DNA of 64,000 nucleotides from Phalacrocorax aristotelis (GCF_949628215.1 NC_134282.1:5355223-5419222); one strand, 5' to 3'; shown: positions 10,961-26,483, counted from the stretch's first letter. Made by a program: numbers and translations. Notes: generated by a model from the letters alone, not told the origin.

Positions 10961-13900
10961 AAATCTCTAGAACTGGCATGAAACTGTTTCACAATGTCTG
11001 ACTAAATGAATCACGTTTTACAAATAAATATCTGTCAGATTGTTCAATTACTTGAGATCCAGTCATTAAGCAATAAAATAAAGCAGTAAATAGGAGACAT
11101 CTGCTGCAAAGTGCTGCAGAAACATAAGCATCTTTCTCAAGTTACCTTCTTTGCATTTTGGTATAATGATTCACCAAAAAATGTCTTACCCAAGGCAATC
11201 AAACATCAGAAAATTGTCCCTCACAAAACAATATTGGCATAGCATGGTACCTTACCCAAAGCAAATACAGCTTAATGTCTCGGCGGAGGCTACCTAGGAA
11301 CAAAGAGGAGAAGACTGATCAGTTGACGTGCTGCAGCATTATTAGGTGAGATCAGATGGTTCAGGGTACTCAAACCTTGAAAGAAAAATAGTATTGGAAG
11401 TCACTGCTTCTGATCTTGAATTCATTTTTTTTAAAAGATGTAAATGCTGCCCTTCCTTTGAAAGATAATATTTCCCATAATGGTCTAGAGGGAACCCAAC
11501 TTTCTCTTTACATCGGAGGTGCTTGTAGGAATAACATTAAAACTCAAGGCATAGATGGTCAAGGGGCTTAAACATCTAGTCTTTAAGGACCGCCTGGTCA
11601 AATCCATGGCGGCAGTAACTGAATACCAACGCTGGTAACTTCTAGGTCGCTGCTGTCAGACCAGAGCGGGTATAATGGCTCGTTTCCATCAGGCGCATCT
11701 CCACATCAGGACTGCCACTTTCCCCAGAAGGATGAGGGGCTTTTTGGCAGCACCAGCCTACGGTGCTGGTTCAGAAAATGGTATTTCCAAGAATACAAAT
11801 ACCTTTTGGAAAGGCACTCAGATAACAGAAAATTTAAGGAGCCGTAGCCTCTTCCCTTTGCTTTCAGGCAGCTCAGGCTCGTTGCTTCATCTAGCGTGTC
11901 AGTTTGCAGAGAAGTGCTTGATTCACATTTCTTTGAAAAAGAAAATATTTTTAAAACTTATCTTGATAGTTATAGAATTTCCTGTGAAAGATACATTTTT
12001 CCTGCCAAAAGATTCCTACAATGCTCAAGTAGTACTTCAAAAACGGTAAAGCTGGAATGACACTTGCATATTTTACTGGTAATGGAGCATAGTAAAAACA
12101 GAAATGGAAAGAATACTCAAATATCCAAAGCTGCATTATCACAGAAGTATCAGCTACTTTCAGACCTTTCTCTGTATAACATTTCAGCACCAGCAGCTCT
12201 ACCTATAACTTGGCTCACGGCTTATGTTTAAAATTGGAATTACACATATTAAACCCATACTGTATGAAGGTTTCTGTGTATAATTCAAAATTCTTTTCTA
12301 AACAGAAACCCTGTAACTTCTCCGTGCTTCAGGTTGCAACAGGCTTTCTGTACGTACCTCCACTTACACAACTGGGTGGTTTTTACCAAAAGTGAGGTTT
12401 CAAGTATCTGTTTAGTGATTTTTAGTTACTTTCCACAGCTCTCACAAGCCTGAGACGCTCCAGCAAGTGCAGTGTGTATTTGAAACCTTCTCCCAAAATG
12501 CTTGTTTAGGCAAATATTTTTGCTGAGTTCAATTTCTCCCAGGGGAATTTACTCTGGAGAAGAAGTGGTTAAAAAAACCTCCCCCAAGATTAGACTGAGT
12601 ATAATTGGCAGCAATTTACCAAGAACATTGGGACATTATGAAATGCAAAATTGGATTAAAAAAAAAAAACCTGAAAAACAGGAGGTTAAGACCTCAGTGC
12701 TCCATCTCATGCAAGAAATTACATCCAGTGCAATTTAAATAAAGACATTCAACAACTAGGAGCTGAACATTTGACTTGTAGAAGATGTTGAAATGCTCCT
12801 GCTTAGGCATTGTTTTCCAAAAGCCATCAGCAGCTTTCTGCCAGCTGCCATGTGTATTTGCAAGTCTCGCTGGCTCAGCAGACCTCCAGGTTAGATTCGC
12901 CCGCTGAGATCGGCCTACAACTCTCCTCTTCTATAAAAAACTTCTGCAAGCAATGACAACGAATTTGGCATTTTATTGGTATGCAGTACTCAGCTTTGAA
13001 TTCCTGCCTCATTTAGCCAAAGATATTTGGCTTGGTCACTCTTCCTCTTTGATAGCTTAGATATCAGTGCACTTTGCCTTTATGCAACATGTGCTTTTTA
13101 TTTTAGGCTATGCAAAAACTATGTCATGACGCTAGGGAAAATGTATCTACCCCCGCAACACCCGGGATAAAAAGGATGGTAGTTAGTTCAGATTGGTGTC
13201 CACTTTTCCATGACAAGTGTGTGCACATCTGGGTGATAAATGTATTCATTTCAGGTGTTCCTTTATGTCTCAGATGTCAAGAGAAGCACAAAATCCACCA
13301 TGAGTAGCAGAAGGATTTCCATGAGGAGCCATGCCTCTAGCTCACATACTCTATGTCTCTACTATCTTTTCAATGAACCTGAAAACATCCAAAACAGCAA
13401 ATGTGGTTTTAAAATAGGACTCAAAAGACAAAGCATGTGTTCTGATAAAACATAAAACTAGTGTGGGTTTGGGTTTTTTTTTTTTCCTGAAAGAAAAAGC
13501 AGTGTTACTATAAAGCGCCAGTGTTCTTAGTTATGATACAGGGACTCATCACGCATGGGGGAGAGAAAGGAGGTAGAAAGATTTCTTTCTGAAATAAAAC
13601 CCATGATTGTGTGTCACACTTGATCACACACAAGGAGAAGCAAGTGGAGCTGCATGCACATGCAGACAAATGCCGCTAGAGCTGATGTCCCCGTGCGTCC
13701 CGGCTGCCTGGCCATCAGGAAATGCTGGGGAGGCGAATGGCATCAGGAGCTGACCAGTCCCACTGGCATGTTTTTAGGACGTATAAAATAAGCTTAAAAC
13801 AAAGAGTGAGCACGAAGCACTAACGTGGTGAGAACCCTTCTTGAAAGCCTGGAGACACTCCTTGGAAACCACAACTCTTCAGAATCAATTACAAATGCTG

Positions 13901-16900
13901 CCCCATCTGTAAACACGAGAAACATCCTTAATGTAAACAGCGTCCCTCGCTCTGAAAGTGCGAGGAGAAATGAACAGGAAGCAAGGCAGCAGAAGGAGGA
14001 ATAAATCAATGACAGACTTTTATGAAACAAGACATCTTGGTCCTTATGCATATACTCACACACCAAAATCGCTTATTAACTCCACATGGATCAAGTGAAC
14101 TCTTTGGAAAAGAGAGCCTAAAGAGATGAGGAACATGAAAGGAGCATCTAGAAACAGATGGGACATAACGTTTTCAATAAACCTGAACATAGATGGGAAT
14201 CTCACATAGCAGCAGCTAAACTACCTCGTGCTGTGAGCCCATCAAATTTCACAAGCTTAACAACATTGGACTGAATCTATACATGTGGATGAGAATTTGC
14301 AGAGGATAAATCTAGCATGTTACTCGAAGTTGATGAGCTGTGTGGTTCAGCAGTAGGGACGCTCCCTCCAGGTTAATACAAGGTACCCATGTAGCACGTT
14401 GCTGGAAGCAGCAGCTTATCAAAGTGCTTTGAAAGCAAGGGTATAATTATTCATCGATGTATCTTGCCTAGTCTATGGTTAATCAGCTGATCTGATGATT
14501 CCCTTTCCCATTCTCTAAACTGTGACTGGGCCAGAAATTCTTGCTCTAAGCCTGGATCTGGACCCCACTTTAAAATAATTTTTTTTAAAAAAATCCCCCA
14601 TGTCTGGTAGTATTCCATAGTTATTATTTGTGTTATAGGAAGACCTTCGGGTCCAAAAATAAGACCAGAGCCAATACGCTCAGCTCTGTACATATATAGT
14701 GTAGTTCTTCTTGCCTTGAAGAATTAAGGTCAAAATAGGCAGAAATGATCAGAAGTCCAAACGCAGATAATAGCAACGCAGAGAATAAACCCCATGATAC
14801 CCCAGGTATTGCCCTGTCCACGCTGCCTGTTCTTCCTAGGCCTTCTAATGCCTTCTAATGACCACCGAAGGTTGTTTTTTAATCAAAAGCTGCTGCGGTA
14901 CTGACGAATACAAGTATTCCCATGACAGAGAAGAAAAGCAGTCTTGATTGCGGAGAGAAAATGCCCCAAGGTGCAATCAGATTTCCCATTAACGAGCTTT
15001 GTGTATCTTCAGACCTGACAAGACACTAATAGCCACCAATTAAACCTGACACAACAGATAATAAAAATCTATAGCTATCTCTAATACGTAACAGTGCCTA
15101 CAGCTTAATTACCTTAATCACATTTACCCTTACTGTGAGGCCGGCAATTCATGACCAATCATTCCACCGACCTCCATCAGGCGGTTGATAAAAAGCACCT
15201 TTGAGGAAAACCTGCACTTTACAAGAACACTCTATTAGGCTACAGATTAAGAAAGGAAATTAGTTCCTAGGGTCAAATCGCTTTGGTACTATTTACATTG
15301 GAATGGGGCTCCCTGATTTATACCTCTATAAATATTATCTCCTCACTAGGTGCCAGCTGCCAATGCTGGGCCAGGCCGGACTGCGTAGGGTGTAAATCAG
15401 GACAGGACATGGTGTGTCCTCTGCGGCTGAGGCTGATGAGTCCACCTGAAGGGCAGGTCCCTATGGATGAGCGCGGTGTGATGGGGTGACCTCCCTGGCT
15501 GACGTGGGTGGAGGTGTGGGCTGTGACACAAGAGCCTTCATTTCGGGCTCCTGGAAGTTCGAGGCAGAAATATGAGCCCAGAAAGGTGCATCACGGGCAT
15601 GGAAGGTGGGACAGATAGGTGTACACACTTATATAGAGCGGATCTCCCATTCAGATCAACAGTACACATGGGTTAAGGGATATCCCAGTAATTTGCGAGC
15701 ACTCCTTTAAGTGGAAGCTGCAGCTACCTGCCTGACTTGGGGCAGGATTTATTTAGAGCATACCTCGCCCTTTCCCCCAACTCCATAAAAATCAGGAACA
15801 TGGGTTTTCTGACTTTATCAGACATTATCAGCCCTTAGAATGAAGTCCTGGAAAGGGCTCACAGACTAGGTCAGAACTGCCTTTCCATGTCTTTCTGTGC
15901 CACAAGGTCAGTCCCAAGGGGTGAGAGAGACATGAGCATGGTGCTGGGCATCCCCCTCCTGCTCCGCAAGCTCTTCAGGACCCTCCTCGCCACCCCGTGT
16001 CTTTCCAGGTCACACGGCACTGTCGGTGACGCCATCGCTGTTTTGTCACTGTGATTTCATGCATTCCTCACCCCCCCAACAGGGAAAGTGCAATGCCAAA
16101 GCAAAGAGTGCCACGTTCAAAGCAGCGGTGAGCTGCCTCTATGGGGGATTCCCAGCAGAGATGGTGCTTGGGTCACCAAGTCACCTTCAAGGATGTTGTC
16201 TGTGAAGTGCCTTGATTAAGTCAGCAGAGGCTCAGCAGTGCACAGCCGTTTGCAGGAGGCATTTGGGAGCAAGAACATAAATCCTTTGCTCTGTGTTTCT
16301 AAAAAAGGCCTGTGCCAGTTAAACTCAAGGATATTTTTGACAAAGGATGGCACAGCAGAAGTATTTCAACGAGGAAATCTGGATCACTACATATGGCGTT
16401 ATTCTCCTAGTCCAAGTGTTAGCAGGATTTATGGTAAGATTATGCCTTCAGCTATTGCTACCACAACTGCTAGTTCTACCCAGTCATTAAGTACTGTATT
16501 CTTGGAAGAGCCAACAGCTTTTCATAGTAAATAAATATAAATATCCCCATTTTACTATTGGAGAAACAGAGACAGAAAGCAGAGACTTTAGATCTTCCCG
16601 AGACCTCAGTCTGTGAAATGTCCATACTGGAAAACTGCGATGCTCAGGAAAAAAATGATACAGGATCTAAGAAAGCTTCAACTGTTTTATAGAAGCATTT
16701 ACGCACATCAAAACATTTCATCCCAGGCCACTGCCACTGCAGGTAGCTGTTAATTAAAATCTGGTGTGCTGTGGCTACTGTCTTTAAAACTCTGGCCAGC
16801 ATATGTTTTATTTGTCTTCATCTTTTTTTTTTACCTTCTGAGCTTGTCTGATGATATTTTCAAAATTCAGTTTTATGTTTAAAGGTTGAGTTTAATAAGC

Positions 16901-19900
16901 TTATACGATACATAGATTATAATTTATTATTTAAAAAGTTTCCTGACAAGATGTCTACAAGAAACATGACCCAAACCACACCGCCTTGTAATAATACCTC
17001 TTAAAAATTCCTGACCTCCCACTAAACACTCCTGCAGACTTCCCTGATTCAGTCCTCGTTGAATATCTCATATATGTCCCCCTATAACATTACACAGGAG
17101 GAAATGAAACGGGAAAGTCATCAGCTCAGACAGACAAACGACGGCAATTATCTAGCACCATGCTATTTTCTCTTACTATTGTCAAAATGCCCTTTTTCTG
17201 ACAGTGAAGGGTTGGAGGCTCCCACAGTTTTGGGTCCCCTGTGACATCTGGTCCACCTTCCCTCTTAAAAATGGGCCACCAAGAATACGGTGCACTGGAA
17301 AAGGGGAGACGACACAAGCTGCTCCTGTGGGTGCAGTGAGCACGGGCGTGGGAAGAGCAGTCAGGAGGGGTCCAGGCCTGAGCAGTCCAGGTGTGAGAAG
17401 TACAGGCATAAACGTGAGGAATGCAGTCCCTCTGCAGTCAGCCCTGCTTACAGGGGTTTGGTGCTCACGTAGCCACAGTCAGGCTCAGCCCCGGTGTGAT
17501 GCTGCCTCCGCCTGCCCCCCCCAGCACGACTTCTCCAGGGCTCCTCACTCCCTGACCCTGCTCCTGCACATCGTGTTCACTGCGACGGAGGGTTTCCCAC
17601 CAGCAAGAGGACTACCGTCCAGGCTGGGGGCTGTGCCTCCTCTCCCGACAGCTTCCGTGTGCCCGACGCCCCCTCCCTCCCCGTGTGAAACGGCTGTCTC
17701 CCTTCCCTGCGTTACACCGCCTCGAGGGACTTTATTTGCAGTATGACTCACCATAACTGCTAAGCCTTGTCTTCAGGTCCGACTGTAAATCCCCACCAGG
17801 CAACCCGTGGCTGTGGGCCATCATCTCCTCCTTGGCATTGCCGCTGCCCCTGTGTCCCTGCAGGTGACCAGCAGGTCAGTAGTGTGTTGACACAGTGATT
17901 TGCCAGTTTGTGATTTGTGTCGGCATGGATCTCATATTTGCTAACAAGGACTTGCTTTTCTAGCTGGCGAAGAGCTTTTTCTTACTTTTTATTTGTTTTT
18001 TTTTTATCCCTTGTGATAGGGGTTTGTAACTTTAGGAACGTTACTGTAAGAAAGCTTTTGTGTGAGCTCCATCCACAGCATGCCAACAACTATTCACGAT
18101 CACTAATAGGTAAAACTACTCCAGGATGTTAAAGCTTTTAACAAGACCTTGTCTAGACTGGTATTTAGTGGCAACACAATTAAATCATACTGCAAAAAAA
18201 ATAAAAAAGAGATGAAATTATTTTAATTACCTTTGAAGCCAAGTCTCCCCTGCAGAGGTCAGACCTTGATCTGATTTAAATTGGTGCACATCAGGTGTTA
18301 CTCCACTGACGTAGCAGCAGTGTAAAGGTTTAAAAGGATCACCGTGTCAGTCTATAAGACTAGCTAGAGCCTGGTCTATAGTACAACTATATTTGCAATA
18401 AATTAGTTTTGGGTGATTCTTTTTTTTCTTCATATAGCCTTTGCGAAAGGAGTCCCACAGCACGGCGTGGTGACTCAGGCCCTCATGTGAAATGCCCAGG
18501 ATGCAGACACTGGCCGTAAACCTTCCTGGGATGCATGGATGTCTTTTCCCTGCCTGCTCCCCGCAGGCATCTCCTCGCCCTTGCGTGCCACCCTGCCCCA
18601 CAGACCCGCGGCGTGGAGCAAAGGCCAACAGCGGCTTTGCCGAAGGCCGACACCAACGGGCTCCCACCAGCGACTGAGAAGAGGCATTTGTAGCTCCTCG
18701 GTGTGGCACTGACCCAGGGACTGTTTCACCTCTGAAACGGGCTCACGATCCCCAGCCCAGAGAGGGAGAGGGCTGGTCCCTATGTATTTCTCCCATATCG
18801 TCCCATTTATCGGTTCCCAGTTATGCTGGGGTGGATGGCTTGATGGTGTTGCTTTGCTCCTTTGGCTCTTGCAGCCCTCCACATCAGATGCATCTCCGAT
18901 GCCTGATACTCTTTCCCTAGATAATTAAACCTTCATTTGTTGCTTCCTTGCAAGTCCAGATTTTTAAAACTATACATTTTTTTTTTCTGTTAGGTTAGGA
19001 TCGCTTCCAACTTCCAATCCCCAATATAGATTACATGCTCAGAAACTAACTCCAAACATTTACTGCGTTTGAAGGTCACAGTGCTATTGATTGATTTCCA
19101 GTTATAATGTATGTTGTCCTAACATGAGTTAAAAACATTCTGGGCTAAATCCAAAAATGCTGGGATCAAAGCATCTGGACTTGTTGCTTTCATGTTTGGC
19201 ACATAAAGGGGCTGGCAGTCACCAATGTGGTCTTGGCTGGGCTATAGTTGTTTTCATTCTCTGATGTGAAACAGTTGGGAATCACAGACCCTCCAACAGT
19301 TATAGTGGACTAAATAAAAATTGGCTTAATAACCTGCCAAGCATTTGAAAGTGCCAGTCTCCACAGTTTTTCACAAGTTATTGGCTATGGCATGTTTTTC
19401 TTTTCATTTCTCTTGTGTTGTTGGGGTTTTTTTTAATTCCGCTCTATTTTTTTTTTTTAAGAAATACTTTTCTATAAAATCGGACTTTTTCAGCTGAGCA
19501 TTTGAAATAGGTAAACTCTTCATCTCATCAGACTCAATTTATCATCTTTGATCTAACTTCACTCATTCCTTTGGCTGCTCCATGTGATTTTTTTTAATTT
19601 TTGAAAAAAAAAAAATATTATAAAAACATTTTCCCTATCTAACTTATCACATAAGAAAATAAACAAGGGCCGATTTCTTGGCTAGCGTGCCTTAAAGATA
19701 TCCCGGCACTGCATCTGCACATCAGCTTTTCACTTTCAAATTCACTTTAAACAGATTATTCCTAAAGTTTTTTTATTAGTCTCCCTAAAACTCTTCTATT
19801 TATATTTGCTGTTTATAAAATAGCATCCAGAGGCCATTGTGCAACGCGCTGCACGTAGTCAAAAGCCATCAAGCTCTCGAGACAAACAATGGAAATACTT

Positions 19901-22229
19901 TACAGATGGGAGCTGTTTTACAGATGGCGTATGGGGGCAGGAGGGACGCGAAGGTTGGAGAGAGGAAGAAATATGGATGTTGGCCATGGTTGCGAAAGCA
20001 GCCAGTGGCAGAGCCAGGCACTTAACCCACGTTCCCATCCAATTGCTTCCCTATTAATTAGTTTTCCTCTCCCATCCTTTTAGAAGACACATTATAATTT
20101 TTACCCCCTTCTCTCATGTTTCTAAAAAAAATAAAGCATTGGCGATTGAAAAAGCTAATTCTTCATGCGCGTCACATATTTTTTAGTCTTTTGGGCTAAT
20201 TTCAAGGAACTTTGCCTTGGCTTTGAGAGCGATGCTTTGGAGCAGCCGCGAGGGCTGCACATGGCGAGGGCACCCTGGGGCAGTACCAGGAAGGTCAATG
20301 CCTCCAAAGTAAAAGAGCTTCTCCCGTTATTTCCAGCTGGGCAACGGCATCTCATTGCACATTAGGTTGAGGTTTACGCTCAGACAAGTTTTAGTGTAGC
20401 CTATCGGTCAGAGGGAGCAATGCTGCCCCTCTCGCTTCCCACTCTTGACAGCTAATCCACAAGAAAAGTGAATTTATTGCGGCCCCCATCAGCGGCCCAG
20501 CCTCGCGCTAGACCTCCGGGTTCAAGATTGATGCAATAAATGTGCTTTTCTCCATCCCTGCGTGGCTTTCAGCAAACATCTCCTGAGGGACCGCTTGCCG
20601 CAAAACCCTTTTCAGCTGCCCAAGTTGAGCTGAGATGCCTTGAATTCATGCAAGTCATATCACAGGGAAAAACGGGGTGAAAAAGGACTGTATGGTCCTT
20701 AACCTCTGAATGAGGAGCAGGGTCTGCTCTGACCGATTTTTAAGCAGCTCATTTTCAACATCTCCGTGAAGCTTCCAATCAGTTCTGGGACAGAAAGACT
20801 TGGATGGAAGAGAGACTAAAACCAGCTTAAACTAATGTTTTTAGAGACAGTCAGGACATGAGGGATGAAGTGTTTAAGTAAAGAGATGATTTCAGTTCTG
20901 GCACCTTTGGCAGGGCTAAATATCTCTTTAGGACTCGTAGTAACAAAAAAAAAAATGAATCTACTGCTAAGAAAACCAGCGCTCAGCATAAAAAACAGAT
21001 TTACCATGAATATGTAGTCTAGAGACATCTAAAAGAAGATTACTTTATAGTAAGAGGAATATAAATTTGTCCTGCTAAAGGATTTTAAGGACTTTTTTTG
21101 TATTCAGGTGAAACATTATCAATTGGTGCTGTGTGTGGCTGTATTTATACAGTTTTCTTTTCATATTGCTATTAGAAAAACCTGTGCACATTCCTTCCAT
21201 GTAAAATAATTTTGTAAAATAACTTAGTCCAACAGTTACACCTAGTCTGAGTATCAAAGGTTTTTTTTTTTTATTTTTAATGTTTTGATTATAAGTGAGT
21301 AAATGAGCATATGTGCAATTATATTTTGGGTGCAATAGCTTCAGCCGCCACATTTTGGCATTTTATTTTATTAGCTAAAAAGCTCACATATGGTTTCCAT
21401 GTTTCCAATCTGGCTTTAAGGATGCAATGGCTGAATTAAGCAATGTTTCTCCTCACTCCAATTCCCTTAGATATACTTAAAAAGTCCATTCAGATTATAA
21501 AAAAAGTAAATTAAGGTTTATAATATTCAGAAGGTGGCCCATGGTAGTGACTAATACAGTGCTATCTTGTAAGTGCCCTTGCACCCTGCAGAAACTGTTA
21601 AAAGCCATGTTTCATAGTTTAAAATATTAAATCACTTCTATGATTCTGTGGGGCAGTCACGCCTGTATGCCAAAATATTTCTTTTACGAACAATGATGCT
21701 GTTATATCAGCACAGGGGCCGCCAGATAACGGGTCACCCCATGTGGCCACCAGGATTTGCAGGTCCTCCAGCACCTCCTGACGTTGGCCCCGGGGGATTT
21801 GGGGGAGGACTTTGAGAGCCCCCTTTCAACCCAGTCTGACAAAGCCTAGAAAAATTATTTGAGGGGAGGAGCTCAGGGCCATCTGATGCATAGCCATGAG
21901 GGCGATCAACAAGAGCTGAGCAGTGGATGGGACAGAGGTCTGGAAGAGGGGCACAGCTCCAGGGAGGGCGTCGCTGGGGAGAAATGAGTGTGCTGCAGCT
22001 TCAGAAACAGCCACACTTGTGAGAGCAATGGCACTGAAGTACCATCATATATACACACACACATCTCTACTTAGGCTTGAGGAGAATTGAAAAGGTGCTT
22101 GTTTTCACATGGGAGACATGCTACGATCTCCCAATGCACAGACTGTGGTCATGAAAAAGGCAACGAACAACCTGTATCCCATGGGGAAAGAAATTGCCTG
22201 CGTTTGCAGCAGAGGTGGTGTGCTTGGAT
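10961..22229. other. Non-coding region, nothing recognised
   Basis: Mainly AT-rich. GC-rich stretches lie at about 15,380-15,560, 17,290-17,830 and 18,440-18,780. The 180-codon plus frame at 17,204-17,746 sits in a GC-rich stretch, has low-complexity composition and matches nothing I know. A-runs and T-runs occur near 12,660, 16,827 and 19,604. The motif 'tctatgattctgtg' at about 21,640 resembles a CR1 tail but has no CR1 body before it. Confidence 0.5.
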
Positions 22230-22420
22230 GTTAGGCAAAGCTTCCCAACTGCAAAGGTCGTGAAGCACTTAATGAAAAGAACGAAGCTAGTGAGTCCCTT
22301 GAGAAGAGGTTTTTAATAACTGCACAGGCAAACGTATCTCAGGGATGGTCTTGGCATCAGTGCAGCAGCTTGACAGTGTGACCTCCCAAGGTCCCGGCCA
22401 ACCCCGCATTTCTGTGAGCT
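22230..22420 (+). mobile_element. Ancient CR1-like LINE 3' end
   Basis: Diverged phrases in CR1 order: 'cagggatggtcttggc', 'tgacctcccaaggtccc', 'ggccaaccccgcatttctgtg'. This resembles the ending of older amniote CR1 subfamilies. The 5' limit is uncertain. Confidence 0.5.
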
Positions 22421-25072
22421 CATGAAAACGCATCTAGCATGTCTGGAAGCACAGGAGTGTGGGACTTTACTGTGTTGCTGAAGATTCAGGATACCCTGCT
22501 TTTATATGCTTCTTCTCCAGGCTACCAACCTAACCAACAATCAGACTCTCACGGTCCCTTTTCTGGGCTTCCTAATTTACTTTGGTCCACACATTTCAGC
22601 TGAAGTGGAACAGGGCTGAGGTGAGGTGACACGTATGGCCTCCCACTACACACCCATGTTTGCTGTTGACAGCAGGTGTGGCATTAGGGGCTTTTTCAGA
22701 GCCACTTTCTGAGCAAGGCCTCTCTGTTTGGGGTTGATGTGAGGTGTTCAGAGACTGATGAACTGTGATCCAATCTGTATTGCATCTTAGAGACGCAAGA
22801 AAAAAATGGGTAGGCAGATACTGAGCTGAAACATCTACCAGTTGTCATTGCCAGGGGGCAAACTGGTCTCCACTTTCAGTACTTACCTGAGTTTTTATTG
22901 ACCAGTAAGCGTTCGGCCTGAATAAAGACCAAAGGATCAGAAATACAGACTTGCTTCTCCAGATCTTCAAGTTTCCATCTAAATCCATCCTAATCCAGCA
23001 AAACATGCAAGTTTGAACATAAACCATATCCATAGATACACTTAAGTATGGGATTAAACCGTTTGCTGAATAGGGTCGCTATGTTACTAAGGCATTGGCT
23101 GCTAGTCTTGGCTCTTTTTTCAGCTAAATTGAGATGGGAAAAGGTTTCCACACTGGGATGAAGCCAAGGGTTTTTTTCTCTCCCTTTCTCTCTCCTTTAT
23201 TTTTTTTCTTTTTTCTTTCCCCTCCAAGAGAACAAGATAGATGCCTGACAACTGTTTCTATCTTGCTAATATCCTGGAATTTAGGTCTTTGGGTGTGGGA
23301 AGACCAAATCTCTGCTCAGATGCATTCAGCTGAGGGTTGTAATCCCAGTTCTTGCACATGTGAGCTATCCTGACCACTGTGCTATTTAAAGCAGCAGCAT
23401 TCTTGTGATTTGGGTAAATCACAGACTAAGAAGTGGAGACAGTAGAAGGTACAGTTTAAGTTCATCTGATCCTCCACAGAGCTTTGGTGTTGAAAAATGA
23501 AGATTTTCTGAAATTTTACTTTAATGGAAGCTTCCTGACCAACTATAAATATTCAACTGATATTTTAAGGGTAGCCACTATTTTTTCCCATTCTTCAGAG
23601 ACATCAAACTCCCATAACATTGCCTGGAGTCATGGAGAAGGCGGCGACTTCAGCTTTTCTGAAAATCAGCTTTATGTATCACGTTTGCGAACAGAATTAC
23701 TGTCTGCAATCACTTTTAAAAATGTAGCCCTTGGAAGTCTTCCTTTAGTACCAGTGAACTGAAATAATCAAAACATTGAGATTTTGGAGAACAAGTGAAT
23801 ATTGTGTTGAAAATTCCACATAGTGCCTGGACTGGTCCACATGGACATGCAATCTGCAAGATCAAGAGATGCTTCATCCCTTCTGCTGACACTTGAAAAA
23901 AACATTACAAGGCTTAAGGAGGAAAACAAAGTAATGGAAACATCCGCTAAAAAGAAACTTTTCCAATCACTGGTACTCCATTCATTACAGGCCTGAGTGG
24001 TTCCAGAGACACCAGAAAACTATGCATTGTTGCAATGCCAAGAACAAGAGAGGCAATACGGATGTTGTGTTGCTTCTAACTTATGGCAATCTGAACATTT
24101 TCATGTCCTTCCCATCTTGCCCGGCCGCGTTCATCAGCCAGGATGCTAGTACCGTTGTCTTGCTCGTGACCAAATGCGTGGTGCCGAGCAGGGGGTGGTG
24201 GGGGCACTTTGGGGGCCCTTCCAGCCAGACCCAGGTTGGGTTGGGGTCCTGGCACCAGAGCTGCATCTGCTTGTGCAGCCCCAAGAGCAACATAAGGCAT
24301 TTGCTCAAGAGCAGACAGACACTGGGCAGGATTTCTGCCTAATGCACTGTCAAGCTAAAACACTTTTATGGGCGGTAAAAGACAGCAGTCATTTAATTAA
24401 CAATACCTCAAAGTCCTTCCTTCAAAGAACCACATGGCTGAAGTTTTCCCAGGCCTGCTGTGATAACCTTGTTAAAATTCGGACAATATTATTTAATCGT
24501 TGCTTTGCAAGCCAGACTTTCCCCAGTGTCACTGCAACGTGGCAATTGCCTAGATTAGAGCACAGACTCTCCAGCATGGTGAATATTTGAAAATGTCACC
24601 ATATGTTACAGATATCTCAAGAGAACTTTCAAAAACTTCATCTCAAGGCCCAGGAAGACACACACAATAATATAGCACCGTGGACTTTTGCAGAAAGTGA
24701 AGCAGCAACCTTCATCAGAGCTTGCTTCCAACCCATCTCTAACAGAGGGGAGGGCGTCCCATTTCTGATCAGTACCCAAAGGACTTCTGCTCAAAATACT
24801 CACTGCTTCACCAGGTAAAGCAGAAATAACCTTACATTGTCCAATATTTCCTCCACTGAGTTCAACGGGCCAAAAGACCATAACCAGGAGTAGGACATCA
24901 GCTGCCACAGCCTGGTGTAAATTCCACCATGGTCTACTGGAGTCATTGACTTCTGCTGAGTTTCGATCAAGCCAGAATGGGTTAAGAAATGGGTATGTGT
25001 GGTGAAATTGTGCAGCTTGTATTGTTTTGGCACTACATATATCCTAAACTAATGATCTTGGCTGAGATAGGC

Positions 25073-25090
25073 TTTTTTTTTTTTTTTTTT
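25073..25090. repeat. Poly-T run, 18 bp
   Basis: Uninterrupted T18. Sequence on either side gives no retrocopy signal. Confidence 0.95.
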
Positions 25091-26483
25091 ATCTTTCCTT
25101 TTTGGCCTCTTGTAACTTAAGTTTACCCAAAACTTTATGGAAAGAACGCGTATCTGCTTATGCCAACTGGTGAAGATTAGTATTTGTAAAGACTATTTTT
25201 TGTCGTGCTATTTTGCATCTTGGTGCAGTTTTCTAGATCTCTTAAATGTAAAAATAAACAAACATCCATATATCTGGGAGCAGATTTCCAAGTGGAGCTC
25301 AACGCCAGCTTTTTTTCCTTTTCTGAGTGCTCAGCACCCATGATGTGGCCAGATTTTAAAGCCAGTTCTGCTAAACCAGGGCCAGGTTTCCACAGAAACA
25401 TGGAGATCCAGAGATTCCCATCATGACAAATATGTGCAGATTCATCATTCAACTCATCCTCCCACCCAGGAATGATAAAATGACATAGTAATACAGCAGT
25501 AAGAACATCAGCTATTGATAACAACAGCAACGACCCTATGATGGACGCGTAAACAGCTGGGAGGAATGTTGGCCGTGGAGGGCGATTGCTCAAGTCCCCA
25601 GTGAAGACCTGAGTGTTTGCTTATGTTCTTGTTTGGCAAGATACGGCACTATCAAGATACTATTTGGTGTTTGAGTAAGAGTATCGTTTCTGACATGCCA
25701 CTGATTCCTTGAAACATAAGAAAGCCATTGGGAAGAGAGATATGCCGTTGGTAACTGCTCCTCCTTGCCGATGTACTGGGCCTACCCCTGATTTATGAAG
25801 TGCAGCACTGGACAGGATGTTGCCAGTTGAGGCTGTATATAGCACGTCAGCTGCAGAATTTAGGGGTGATCTATGTCCTGCGGGGAAATGGCTCTGCACT
25901 GGACAGAAGATGATCTGAGCAGGTGTCTTCTATCCCCAGCTTCTATGGTGAATCGAGTCATTCAGTTTGATGACTGCCAAGTGCACATTTAATTGGATAG
26001 GAGAGATAGTTGGGTGAGCAAAGCAGGGAAGTCCTGCCCTTAGTCATACAAATAGCCCGATGAATTTCTTTCTGCTACAGTCCCTCCTGTTTTGCGTTTC
26101 CTTTCCACAAACATCTGAGTGAACCAAATTAATGGAAAAGCAATTCCATGGTCTCACACAAAAGTGTTACTGGAAATCGCTTTTGCACACACAAATACTT
26201 GTGCTGGTAATCAGCGGACAATAATATCAAGTGGCAGACAAGCCGCACGGTCAAATGTTGGGTATCTGATTGACATCTGAAGTGCAGAAGTAGTGAATAG
26301 TCACAGCAAAAAATGATTTGTTGAGAAATTAATGAGAAAAAAAAAAAAGTAATGTTATGGGGATAAGTGTTACATAGATCATCTACCTTGTAAGAATTCA
26401 TGTAGCATGTTGGGAACAACGCTCCTTGCGTGTGACTGCTTTGCACGCCACATCTTTTTCATAAGACATTTTTCCAGCGTTGT

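Noticed and set aside
17204..17746. 180-codon plus-strand open frame
   Set aside because: It occupies a GC-rich stretch with overlapping frames on the other strand, has proline/alanine-rich composition, and shows no splice context or known domain.
21630..21650. 'ttctatgattctgtgg' as a CR1 3' end
   Set aside because: No CR1 body precedes the tail-like motif, so it may be chance or too decayed to call.
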